DNA of 64,000 bases from Polaribacter pectinis (GTDB taxonomy: Bacteria; Bacteroidota; Bacteroidia; Flavobacteriales; Flavobacteriaceae). The translations under genes and the position numbers were made by a program. Shown here piece after piece: positions 41,523 through 49,376 of this stretch (positions are counted from its first letter, which is position 1; each line of letters starts with the position of its first letter). Where the stretch lies: assembly GCF_014352875.1 (NCBI RefSeq), contig NZ_CP060695.1:124001-188000 (forward strand), given 5' to 3'. The notes beneath the pieces were generated by a model, which saw nothing but the letters and a program-made list of their open reading frames with translations, searched no databases and had not been told where the DNA came from.

Positions 41523-41589
41523 TGTCACCTTGAGCGCAGTCGAAAGGTCTTTTTATTGTAAAGATTTTTCTACTCCGCTCGAAATGACA
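41523..41589. repeat. Inverted-repeat element between the cysteine-rich gene and sigZ (copy B)
   Basis: TGTCACCTTGAGCGCAGTCGA at the left and the CGCTCGAAATGACA end at the right form an imperfect hairpin with a GAAAGGTCT / AGATTTTTC middle. It is related to the element at 27606-27689. It could act as a terminator or attenuator between the two minus-strand genes. Confidence 0.6.
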
Positions 41590-41595
41590 GAAATA

Positions 41596-41703
41596 TTAAC
41601 AATTACAATTACTACAAGTACAGTTTGTGCACGTACAATTTTTACATTCTCCAGTTTTGCAACCTTCACAGTTACAAGTACATTCATTTTTATAATTTTT
41701 CAT
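41596..41703 (-). CDS. 35-residue cysteine-rich peptide (metallothionein-like)
   Basis: An open reading frame starting with ATG at 41703 and stopping at 41596 encodes 35 residues, 11 of them cysteine (positions 8, 10, 12, 15, 20, 23, 25, 28, 30, 33, 35) in CxC and CxxC spacing: NECTCNCEGCKTG then CKNCTCTNCTCSNCNC. Metal-thiolate binding, as in metallothioneins, is the obvious reading, but no named bacterial metallothionein family is recognised. There is no signal peptide. It lies upstream of sigZ on the same strand with a hairpin repeat in between. SigZ itself ends in cysteines, so a metal or redox response shared by both is an inference. Confidence 0.6.
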   Translation of the reverse strand: MKNYKNECTCNCEGCKTGECKNCTCTNCTCSNCNC

Positions 41704-41768
41704 CTTATTTAATTTTAATGTTCATATAGTAGACAAACAAATTTTGAAAAAGATGCAAAAAAATATAT

Positions 41769-42296
41769 TTATTTTGATTTTACTCCCGTAAAATGATCTG
41801 ATTTCATCTTAAACAAGACATTAAAAGTGGTTAAACTTCCATAAATTCTGGTGATATATTGTTGCAAATCAATTTTATCTTGGTCATCTAAAGTTTTGCT
41901 TGAATTTATTTTTTGTTCCATTACACGAATTCGATCTCTAACCATAACAATTTTATGAAAAAATGTGTCAATAGGGATTTCTTTGTTTGACAAGCTCGAA
42001 TCTGCAGGTTGCATAATTAGTGTCCCTTTTTTCCATTTGTCTGCAATTGGTGCAATTTCAGTAACATCAGACCATTGTCTTAAAATCTTTTTAAGACTAC
42101 TTTCTACATCCATAAAAGAAACTGAATCTACTTCATTTTCAACAGCTTCGATTGTTTCGAATTCGTCATTTAAAGGAATTGTTTCCAATCCGTTTTCCTG
42201 AAAAGTTACCCAATATTGTTTGCTATCTACGTTTGTAACGACTCCAAAACCATAATCGTTATGATTAATTCTTGAGCCTATTCCTAATAATTTCAT
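41769..42296 (-). CDS. Conserved hypothetical protein with SH3/CarD-like N-terminus
   Basis: A 175-aa soluble protein. Residues 1-45 (IGSRINHNDYGFGVVTNVDSKQYWVTF) have the G-x-x-V/I-x-H-x-x-x-G-x-G-x-V pattern of small SH3-like barrels seen in CarD-type or UvrD C-terminal domains. The rest is helical and acidic (residues 60-170). I do not recognise a family and can offer no function. It lies alone between the cysteine-rich gene and a divergent pyridoxamine-oxidase-like gene. Confidence 0.6.
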   Translation of the reverse strand: MKLLGIGSRINHNDYGFGVVTNVDSKQYWVTFQENGLETIPLNDEFETIEAVENEVDSVSFMDVESSLKKILRQWSDVTEIAPIADKWKKGTLIMQPADSSLSNKEIPIDTFFHKIVMVRDRIRVMEQKINSSKTLDDQDKIDLQQYITRIYGSLTTFNVLFKMKSDHFTGVKSK

Positions 42297-42460
42297 TGAT
42301 TTTTAATTTTAAATGAAGATACAAAATCTATCAATAAGAATTAAATTATTTATATTTCAATAATTATTGAAAGTTTGAAATTACAGCATAAATAAAATTA
42401 TTTCTCACTTTTTCTTCAATAATATATTTTTAACGATTTACTTCCAATAAAATAAATAAC

Positions 42461-42952
42461 ATGGAAATCAACATAAAAGAAAACTGGCAAAAAATTAGAA
42501 CTCATTTTAGCAAATCTTTTGGAACAAATATGCACGTTTCTATTGCGTCTGTAAATGAAAAGAATCAGCCAACAGTAACACCAATTGGTTCTTTGTTTTT
42601 AAATGATAATCAGACTGGTTTTTATTTTGAAAAGTTTGTGACAAAACTAAAATCAAACGAAAAAACGAATAAAAACATTTGTGTATTGGCTGTAAATAGT
42701 AGCAAATGGTTTTGGTTAAAATCATTATTTAAAATGAAGTTTGATGAGTATGCAGGAGTAAAACTCTATGGAGAATTAGGCATAAAAAGGGAGGCAACAG
42801 AAAAAGAAGCACGAGCTTTTCAAAGAAGAGTAAGACAAACAAAAAGATTAAAAGGAAGTAAATATTTATGGCAAGATATGTGTGAGATAAGAGAAATAAA
42901 GTTTACGAAAGCAGAGAAAATAAATTTAGGAAAAATGACTAAAGAAAATTAA
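42461..42952 (+). CDS. Pyridoxamine 5'-phosphate oxidase-family protein
   Basis: A 163-aa split-barrel flavin-type protein. The N-terminal VSIASVNEKNQPTVTPIGSLFL strand pair is the family signature. The C-terminal part is basic with QRRVRQTKRLKGSKYLW. It may bind FMN or a heme-like ligand; the usual cofactor residues cannot be confirmed by eye. It is followed 6 bp later by a DUF2071 gene, so they are co-transcribed. Confidence 0.75.
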   Translation: MEINIKENWQKIRTHFSKSFGTNMHVSIASVNEKNQPTVTPIGSLFLNDNQTGFYFEKFVTKLKSNEKTNKNICVLAVNSSKWFWLKSLFKMKFDEYAGVKLYGELGIKREATEKEARAFQRRVRQTKRLKGSKYLWQDMCEIREIKFTKAEKINLGKMTKEN

Positions 42953-42958
42953 AAGAAT

Positions 42959-43672
42959 ATGAGTTTTTTAAAAGCAGAATGGAGAAAGTTAATCATGGCG
43001 AATTATGATGTACAGCCAGAAATATTACAAAAATATGTGCCAAAAGGAACAGAAATAGACACTTTTGAAGGAAAATGCTATGTAAGTTTAGTCGGTTTTA
43101 TGTTTTTGAATACACGATTGTTAGGCATAAAAGTCCCATTTCATATAAATTTTGAAGAGGTTAACCTTCGTTTTTATGTAAAAAGAAAAGTAGAAGGTGA
43201 AGTAAAAAGAGGTGTGGTTTTCATTAAAGAAATTGTGCCAAAACGAATGCTTACTTTTGTGGCGAATGTATTTTATAACGAGCATTATCAAACTTTACCC
43301 ATGAAACATTCTTGGAATATAGATACTAATAAAATGGATATTTCTTATGAATGGAAAGTGAATAACAAATGGGAAAAAGTTTCAGTAGAAGCAGAAACAA
43401 AATCTCAAAAAATAGAAGAAAATTCACAAATAGAATTTATAGCAGAACATTATTGGGGATATTCCAAAATGAACGATAATAAAACTACAGAATACGAAGT
43501 AAAACACCCAACTTGGGAATATTACCCAGTTACAAAACACGAAATTCAAGTAGATTTTGAAGCCAATTATGGAACAGATTTTGGGTTTTTGAATAATCAA
43601 AAACCAAGTTCAGTACTATTGTTAGAAGGTTCTGAAGTTTCTGTAGAAAACAAAGTTGTTTTTAAAAGTTAG
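42959..43672 (+). CDS. DUF2071 (YqjF-like) protein
   Basis: A 237-aa protein with the DUF2071 pattern: an N-terminal EWRKLIMANYDVQPEILQKYVPKG (about 6-29), then a beta-rich region (CYVSLVGFMFLNTRLLGIKVP, HINFEEVNLRFYVKRKVEG). A conserved C-terminal GYSKMNDNKTTEYEVKHPTW follows. The family is uncharacterised; a lipocalin-like ligand-binding barrel has been suggested for relatives, which I treat as unproven. Coupled to the preceding gene by a 6-bp gap. Confidence 0.82.
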   Translation: MSFLKAEWRKLIMANYDVQPEILQKYVPKGTEIDTFEGKCYVSLVGFMFLNTRLLGIKVPFHINFEEVNLRFYVKRKVEGEVKRGVVFIKEIVPKRMLTFVANVFYNEHYQTLPMKHSWNIDTNKMDISYEWKVNNKWEKVSVEAETKSQKIEENSQIEFIAEHYWGYSKMNDNKTTEYEVKHPTWEYYPVTKHEIQVDFEANYGTDFGFLNNQKPSSVLLLEGSEVSVENKVVFKS

Positions 43673-43716
43673 TAAACCTTTCAAAATTGTGTAGTTTCGC
43701 CACTTAAATAATAAAA

Positions 43717-44352
43717 ATGAAAAGTAAATTAGTTATAATCATCGCCCTTTTAATAGCAGTAGTTAGTTTATCTTCTTGTAAAGTAAACAAACAATATGTG
43801 CAATATATTTCTAAAAAAGAAGATATTAAAACACCAGAAACCAAGAAAGTTATTGTTTTTGCAACAGATAATGTAAGAGTAAATGAGTTTAAACAAACAT
43901 TCGAGAAAAATTTCCCAGAAAAAGGTGATTTCACATTAGACTTTATGGAAGAGTTTTCCAATAAAGGACTTACAAATAATCTTTTTTCTAATATTTTAAT
44001 AGACAATAACAGTTTTAAATACGAAAATGTAAATACAGAAAATTCCGACTATGTTATTTATTTTTCAAATTTCGAAATTGCGAACAGAGTAGAGTGGAAT
44101 AATGTTGGAGGAATGGGAATGAATGGAGTAGGAATGAATAATACAACTTCTGTTGAGTATTGTGTTATAAATGTAAAAGTAGAAATTTATGATGCAAAAA
44201 ACGACAAAGAAATTATAGATTTTGTAGTTATTGGTGAAGAATCCGTTTTTATGTTTGATTTTACTAAAACATTAAATAAAGCAAAAGAAAGAGCTGTAGA
44301 GCATATTATTAATTACTTGAAATCTGGTAAAACTGAATATAAGAAGTATTAA
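43717..44352 (+). CDS. Hypothetical lipoprotein
   Basis: A 211-aa protein with lipoprotein signal (lipobox LSSC, cysteine at 21). It has a Gly/Met/Asn-rich loop (GGMGMNGVGMNNTTS, about 129-143) followed by beta-rich segments ending EIIDFVVIGEESVFMFDFTKTL. No family is recognised; a related DUF4136-like lipoprotein with a similar Gly/Asn loop is encoded at 51385. A TAGTTTCG promoter-like box lies about 20 bp upstream of its ATG. Its transcript ends at a strong hairpin. Confidence 0.65.
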   Translation: MKSKLVIIIALLIAVVSLSSCKVNKQYVQYISKKEDIKTPETKKVIVFATDNVRVNEFKQTFEKNFPEKGDFTLDFMEEFSNKGLTNNLFSNILIDNNSFKYENVNTENSDYVIYFSNFEIANRVEWNNVGGMGMNGVGMNNTTSVEYCVINVKVEIYDAKNDKEIIDFVVIGEESVFMFDFTKTLNKAKERAVEHIINYLKSGKTEYKKY

Positions 44353-44367
44353 AATTTGAAACTAAAT

Positions 44368-44406
44368 AAAACCAAAATCCGCACAATTTGTGCGGATTTT
44401 GGTTTT
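44368..44406. terminator. Intrinsic terminator (AAAACCAAAATCCGCAC stem)
   Basis: Long, near-perfect stem at 44368-44385 and 44389-44406, with A and T runs on either side. It can work on either strand but mainly ends the lipoprotein transcript. Confidence 0.8.
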
Positions 44407-44463
44407 ATTTTAAAAAGTCTAAGCTTTAGTTTTATCGAAATAAGTGAATTTTACAACTATAAG

Positions 44464-44484
44464 ATCCCGCTGAAATAGCGGGAT
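44464..44484. repeat. Short hairpin ATCCCGCT / AGCGGGAT
   Basis: Eight-bp perfect stem with a five-base loop between two convergent transcripts, without a T run. Common small intergenic palindrome in Bacteroidota. Confidence 0.5.
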
Positions 44485-44495
44485 AAGCGATTCAC

Positions 44496-44520
44496 ACAAA
44501 ATTCTTATTAGAATTTTGGT
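44496..44520 (-). terminator. Intrinsic terminator of the mutase gene
   Basis: On the minus strand CCAAAATTCT / AGAATTTTG around AATA, 8 bp after the stop. The 3' side is only moderately T rich. Confidence 0.55.
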
Positions 44521-44527
44521 TCTCTGC

Positions 44528-47500
44528 TTACATGTTTCTCCTATATTGCCCACCAACTTTAAACAAAGCTTCAGTAATTTGCCCTAAAGAACAAACTTTG
44601 GTTGCTTCCATTAATTTGTCAAATAAGTTTTCATTTTGAATGGCCGCTTCTTGTAAAATTGCAATTTGTTCCACAACTTTATTCGGATTCGCTTTGTTCA
44701 ATAATTCTTTAGTCTGAATTTGAAACTGCTTTTCTTCTTCAGTAGCACGTATAACTTCTGCTGGCTGAACTGTTGGCGAACCTTTTGAGCTCAAAAATGT
44801 GTTTACTCCAATAATTGGAAATTTCCCATTATGTTTCAATGTTTCATAATACAAACTTTCTTCCTGAATTTTAGAACGTTGATACATCGTTTCCATCGCT
44901 CCTAAAACACCACCACGTTCTGTAATTCTATCAAACTCTAACAAGACAGCTTCTTCCACTAAATCCGTTAATTCTTCAATAATAAATGCACCTTGAATCG
45001 GGTTTTCGTTTTTCGTTAAACCTAATTCTTTATTGATGATTAATTGAATAGCCATCGCTCTTCTTACAGATTCTTCAGTTGGTGTTGTAATTGCTTCATC
45101 ATACGCATTTGTGTGTAAGGAATTACAATTATCGTTAATTGCATACAAAGCTTGAAGCGTTGTTCTAATATCATTAAAATCAATTTCTTGCGCGTGTAAA
45201 GAACGTCCAGAAGTTTGAATATGATACTTTAACATTTGTGCTCTTGAATTGGCTCCGTATTTATTTTTCATCGCTTTTGCCCAAATTTTACGAGCAACTC
45301 TACCAATTACAGAATATTCTGGGTCAATTCCGTTTGAAAAGAAAAAAGATAAGTTAGGTCCGAATTTATTAATATCCATTCCACGACTTAAATAATATTC
45401 TACGTAAGTAAATCCGTTTGATAATGTTAATGCCAATTGTGTAATTGGATTTGCGCCAGCTTCAGCAATATGATACCCAGAAATAGAAACCGAATAAAAG
45501 TTTCTAACTTGTTTTTCAATGAAATACTCTTGCACATCACCCATCAATCTTAATGCAAATTCTGTTGAGAAAATACACGTATTTTGTGCTTGGTCTTCCT
45601 TTAAAATATCTGCTTGTACTGTTCCTCTAACTTGCGCTAAAGTGTCTTTTTTTATTTTTTGATAAACTTCTGAAGGTAAAACCAAATCTCCAGTTAAACC
45701 TAAAAGCCTTAAACCTAAACCATTATTTCCTTCAGGTAATTTTCCTTGATAAACTGGTCTGTCTAAACCTTTAGATTCGTAAATTTCTTTAAATTTCGCT
45801 TCAACCTGTTTTTCTAATTTATTTTCGATGATGTATTTCTCACAATTCTGATCAATGGCAGCATTCATAAAGAAACCTAACAACATGGGTGCTGGGCCAT
45901 TTATGGTCATAGAAACAGAAGTCATATGATGACTTAAATCAAAACCAGAATACAATTTTTTAGCATCATCTAAACAACAAATTGAAACACCTGCGTTTCC
46001 AATTTTACCATAAATATCGGGTCTGTGTCCAGGATCGTTTCCATATAAAGTTACAGAGTCGAAAGCTGTGGAAAGACGTTTTGCGTCCATTCCTAAACTC
46101 ACATAATGGAACCTTCTATTGGTTCTTTCTGGGCCTCCTTCACCAGCAAACATTCTTGTTGGATCTTCTCCTGTTCTTTTAAATGGATACAATCCTGCAG
46201 TGAATGGGAATTCTCCAGGAACATTTTCTTGTAAATTCCAACGTAATAAATCTCCCCAAGCTTGGTATTTTGGTAGGGCAACTTTCGGAATTTGAGAATG
46301 AGAAAGTGACTCACTATGTGTTTCAATTTTTATCTCTTTATCACGAACTTTAAACGTATAAATAGGATCTTTATATTTCTGAACTTTTTCAGCCCAGTTT
46401 AAAATGATTTCCCAATTTAGTGGATCGAAATTCAGTTTTACTTTCTCAAATTGAGCCAATAATAATTTGATAAATTCTTTTTCTTCAGTAGCTGTTTTCT
46501 CTAAAATAGCATCTTCATTTAAACCTGTTTTAGTGATTTCAATAGAAGAATTTAGAATAGATTCTATCGTTTGATAAATTCCATATAATTTTTGAGCAAC
46601 TACAACTTGGTCGTTTACCTTCTTGTCATATGCTCTGTTGTTCTCTGCAATTTCAGACAAATAACGAACTCTGCTTGGTGGAATTACAAATATCTTTTCA
46701 GACATTTCTTTGGTAATTTCCATCGAAGATTTTAAATCGACATTTGTTTTTTCGACCAATTTATCCATAATACGTTTGTACAACGTATTCATTCCTGGAT
46801 CGTTAAATTGAGAAGCAATTGTGCCATAAACTGGCATATCGTCCATATGAACATCCCACAAATTATTGTTGCGCATGTATTGCTTTTTTACATCTCTAAC
46901 TGCATCTAAAGCACCACGCTTGTCGAACTTATTAATTGCCACTAAATCTGCAAAATCCAACATATCAATTTTTTCTAATTGTGTTGCAGCACCAAATTCT
47001 GGTGTCATTACATATAAAGAAGTATCTGAATGTTCTATGATTTCTGTGTCTGATTGTCCAATTCCAGAAGTTTCTAAAATTATTAAATCGAATTCTGCAG
47101 CTTTTAAAACCTGAATTGCTTCGTTTACATATTTAGACAAGGCAAGATTAGACTGACGAGTTGCCAAAGAACGCATATAAACACGCTTATTATTAATTGC
47201 ATTCATACGAATTCTGTCTCCTAAAAGTGCACCACCTGTTTTTCTTTTAGAAGGGTCTACAGAAATTAAACCGATTGTTTTTTCTGGGAAATCAATTAAA
47301 AAACGCCTAACCAATTCATCCACTAAAGAAGATTTTCCTGCTCCACCAGTTCCTGTGATTCCAAGAACGGGACAAGAAGAAGCCCCATCTAACTTCCCCA
47401 AAGGGGAAGAACTCCAATCTTTTTGAAAAATCTTTTCGAAATCTGTATGATTATTTTCGGCTAAAGAAATTAGACGAGCTATTGTATTTACATTTTTATT

Positions 47501-48034
47501 TTTTAAATTTTCTAAAACCTTTTCATTTCCCAGTTCTAACAACCAATCTCCATCTTCATTACAAACTTTGCCAGCAGAGTGTTTCCCTCCTTTGGAGGGA
47601 TTAAGGGAGGCTTTCACCAAATCATTTATCATTCCTTGTAAACCTAACTCACGTCCATCATCTGGAGAATAAATTCTGGTAATTCCATAATCCATTAATT
47701 CCTTAATTTCTTCAGGAAGAATTACGCCTCCTCCACCACCAAAAATTTTGATATGAGTTGCACCTCTTTCTTGCAATAAATCGAACATGTATTTAAAATA
47801 CTCATTATGTCCTCCTTGATAAGAAGTAATCGCAATCGCATTTGCATCTTCTTGAATGGCGCAATTCACCACTTCTTCAACGCTTCTGTCATGACCTAAA
47901 TGAATCACTTCAACTCCAGTAGATTGTATAATTCTACGCATAATATTAATTGCGGCATCATGTCCGTCAAATAATGCTGCTGCAGTTACAATTCTTACTT
48001 TATGTGTAGGTTTATATGGTTTTATTTGCTCCAT
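44528..48034 (-). CDS. Fused acyl-CoA mutase IcmF (B12 domain, G-protein chaperone and mutase)
   Basis: Adenosylcobalamin-dependent carbon-skeleton mutase of 1168 aa. The B12-binding domain is at about 1-140 (FDGHDAA with H25, later GGGGGV at 99-104). A MeaB-like GTPase has Walker A GTGGAGKS at 228-235 and [13 protein letters not shown]. The mutase domain spans about 570-1165 and contains [20 protein letters not shown], the IcmF-type substrate region (isobutyryl/isovaleryl-CoA rather than classic methylmalonyl-CoA, inferred from YPF instead of the MCM arginine-tyrosine motif). Two palindromic segments are inserted in the linker between domain 1 and the GTPase (residues 141-151 and 208-220). 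The protein is longer than usual IcmF. Confidence 0.9.
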   Translation of the reverse strand: MEQIKPYKPTHKVRIVTAAALFDGHDAAINIMRRIIQSTGVEVIHLGHDRSVEEVVNCAIQEDANAIAITSYQGGHNEYFKYMFDLLQERGATHIKIFGGGGGVILPEEIKELMDYGITRIYSPDDGRELGLQGMINDLVKASLNPSKGGKHSAGKVCNEDGDWLLELGNEKVLENLKNKNVNTIARLISLAENNHTDFEKIFQKDWSSSPLGKLDGASSCPVLGITGTGGAGKSSLVDELVRRFLIDFPEKTIGLISVDPSKRKTGGALLGDRIRMNAINNKRVYMRSLATRQSNLALSKYVNEAIQVLKAAEFDLIILETSGIGQSDTEIIEHSDTSLYVMTPEFGAATQLEKIDMLDFADLVAINKFDKRGALDAVRDVKKQYMRNNNLWDVHMDDMPVYGTIASQFNDPGMNTLYKRIMDKLVEKTNVDLKSSMEITKEMSEKIFVIPPSRVRYLSEIAENNRAYDKKVNDQVVVAQKLYGIYQTIESILNSSIEITKTGLNEDAILEKTATEEKEFIKLLLAQFEKVKLNFDPLNWEIILNWAEKVQKYKDPIYTFKVRDKEIKIETHSESLSHSQIPKVALPKYQAWGDLLRWNLQENVPGEFPFTAGLYPFKRTGEDPTRMFAGEGGPERTNRRFHYVSLGMDAKRLSTAFDSVTLYGNDPGHRPDIYGKIGNAGVSICCLDDAKKLYSGFDLSHHMTSVSMTINGPAPMLLGFFMNAAIDQNCEKYIIENKLEKQVEAKFKEIYESKGLDRPVYQGKLPEGNNGLGLRLLGLTGDLVLPSEVYQKIKKDTLAQVRGTVQADILKEDQAQNTCIFSTEFALRLMGDVQEYFIEKQVRNFYSVSISGYHIAEAGANPITQLALTLSNGFTYVEYYLSRGMDINKFGPNLSFFFSNGIDPEYSVIGRVARKIWAKAMKNKYGANSRAQMLKYHIQTSGRSLHAQEIDFNDIRTTLQALYAINDNCNSLHTNAYDEAITTPTEESVRRAMAIQLIINKELGLTKNENPIQGAFIIEELTDLVEEAVLLEFDRITERGGVLGAMETMYQRSKIQEESLYYETLKHNGKFPIIGVNTFLSSKGSPTVQPAEVIRATEEEKQFQIQTKELLNKANPNKVVEQIAILQEAAIQNENLFDKLMEATKVCSLGQITEALFKVGGQYRRNM
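47375..47416. repeat. Palindromic insertion in the IcmF coding region, site 2
   Basis: The bases around CTTCCCC AAA GGGGAAG form a 7-bp stem that encodes [13 protein letters not shown] in the mutase linker. Such Pro/Gly/Ser-rich stretches are not expected in the family and match nothing in the flanking GTPase. Confidence 0.6.
47582..47614. repeat. Palindromic insertion in the IcmF coding region, site 1
   Basis: TCCCTCC TTT GGAGGGA plus the neighbouring TTAAGGGAGG form a nested palindrome that encodes [11 protein letters not shown]. Like site 2 it keeps the reading frame and lies in the interdomain linker. Confidence 0.65.
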
Positions 48035-48107
48035 TCGTAATAAATGTTTGATTCTAGGCTTGCAATTTACGGAATTTTCAAAAAATAACGATTGTTTTGT
48101 GAAATTC

Positions 48108-48878
48108 TTAAGGTTTTAAAATTTCTAAATTAACACCATTTACATAATTTTTGATGATGTTTAGTTCTTTTGCATATTCAGAACCCTCAAAATCACCAAT
48201 ATCATTTAATGTAATATGTGTATTGTAATAGTTTAAATAGGTTGATGAAAGTGGTAAAAACGTCCAATGCCATTTTTCTTCATAATAACCTGTTCTTCCA
48301 TTTTCTTTTGAAGTGTAAACTTGATAAAAACCAAATTTTGAAGCATTTTTTAACAACCAATTATATTCCTTTAAACCTGTTCCTTTTGTAAAATAAGAAT
48401 TATTTAAACTGTTGATGTCCAAATCTGTTCCCCAATGATGTCTAGAGGTTGATGGCATAGAACTGAATTCTAAAATCTTTTTTGCTCTTTTTAAAGGAGG
48501 AAGGGTTTTATATTTTGTATTCCATTTATAATTCCAAATTCTTTTTTGATGACTAAAATTTCGAGTACCAGAAATAATTTTAAATGTGATTTTTTCTTTT
48601 TCTGCAGTTTTTTTCATTTCTAAAAATGCTTCTAATACTTCTTTACGTAAATATATTTTTTTGTTGGAAAGTTCTTTAGGAACCAAAACGAAATCAGCAT
48701 TTTTAGTGTAATCGAACTTTCCTAAAACATAATTTTTAGTGAGATATTTTGGTGTTTTAGGAATTGTATCAACTTTAATAGATACAATCTCTGCAGTTTT
48801 TTGTTTCTTAGGTTTGTTACAATTTCCGAAAAGTAGCAAACAAAGAGAAAGGTTTATAAATAATTTAAAAATGCCCAA
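48108..48878 (-). CDS. M15-family D-alanyl-D-alanine carboxypeptidase-like lipoprotein
   Basis: A 256-aa exported peptidase of the VanY/DdpX type acting on cell-wall peptides. Starts at TTG 48878, the only start giving a full lipoprotein signal ([20 protein letters not shown], cysteine C20). The zinc-site motifs are [11 protein letters not shown] (zinc His and Asp) and EKWHWTFLP (second His). Length and spacing fit M15B. It overlaps the 3' end of the next gene upstream (48854-49177) by 25 bp, so the two form one unit. Confidence 0.85.
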   Translation of the reverse strand: MGIFKLFINLSLCLLLFGNCNKPKKQKTAEIVSIKVDTIPKTPKYLTKNYVLGKFDYTKNADFVLVPKELSNKKIYLRKEVLEAFLEMKKTAEKEKITFKIISGTRNFSHQKRIWNYKWNTKYKTLPPLKRAKKILEFSSMPSTSRHHWGTDLDINSLNNSYFTKGTGLKEYNWLLKNASKFGFYQVYTSKENGRTGYYEEKWHWTFLPLSSTYLNYYNTHITLNDIGDFEGSEYAKELNIIKNYVNGVNLEILKP

Positions 48879-49177
48879 AATTTTCTGTTTTTAGTGTAGT
48901 TAAAATCTTTTTCATTTAGATAAGCTTCACGTTCGAAACTGATGTTTTTATAAGCAATATAAATATTTTTATATTTAATAAGTTTGATAAACCATTCAAA
49001 TAGATAAAAAATATAGAAGAAGATTATTAATAATTCTAACTGTTGTTTTAAATGAATTTTTTCGTGATTTACCAAGATTTTATCATCTTTAAAATCAGTT
49101 TCCTTCAAAAATATAAATGGAAAAAGTGTAATTCCTGTAAAACCTTTGGGAACGATAAATTTTGAAATTAAAATCAT
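48854..49177 (-). CDS. Small membrane-associated metalloprotease-like protein (HEKIH)
   Basis: A 107-aa protein from the ATG at 49177 (a TTG six bases earlier is the alternative start). After a short N-terminal segment it carries HEKIHLKQQLE (residues about 39-49), a candidate HExxH zinc site like that of M56/BlaR1-type peptidases. A hydrophobic stretch (about 52-66) and a basic tail follow. Only one membrane segment and no second zinc-binding residue are obvious, so this may be a degenerate or regulatory member. It overlaps the M15 gene, suggesting a joint role in cell-wall processing. Confidence 0.55.
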   Translation of the reverse strand: MILISKFIVPKGFTGITLFPFIFLKETDFKDDKILVNHEKIHLKQQLELLIIFFYIFYLFEWFIKLIKYKNIYIAYKNISFEREAYLNEKDFNYTKNRKFWAFLNYL

Positions 49178-49211
49178 AATCAAATCTAAACAAATATCAG
49201 TCCAAATTAAA

Positions 49212-49219
49212 TATATTTG
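49212..49219 (+). promoter_or_regulatory. -7 promoter box upstream of the 24-codon ORF and hutU
   Basis: TATATTTG matches TAnnTTTG, 14 bp before the small ORF at 49234. It could also serve hutU if the small ORF is a leader. Confidence 0.45.
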
Positions 49220-49233
49220 TAGAAACCAACAAA

Positions 49234-49308
49234 ATGGATTTTATCAACTTAAAATATAAAAAACGAATTGAAGCTCAATATCACAGAGCAGACATTCGTT
49301 ATCCATAG
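49234..49308 (+). CDS. Possible 24-residue leader or small peptide
   Basis: An ATG at 49234 and TAG at 49306-49308 enclose MDFINLKYKKRIEAQYHRAD plus four residues. A -7 box lies just upstream and hutU starts 68 bp later. Whether it is translated is unknown; it contains only one histidine, so a His-attenuator reading is not supported. Confidence 0.3.
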   Translation: MDFINLKYKKRIEAQYHRADIRYP

Positions 49309-49376
49309 TTTTCGTTATTTTTTACACAGAATTAAATCTATTTCAATTCAATTTTTCCTTTTTAAGGAAATAAACA

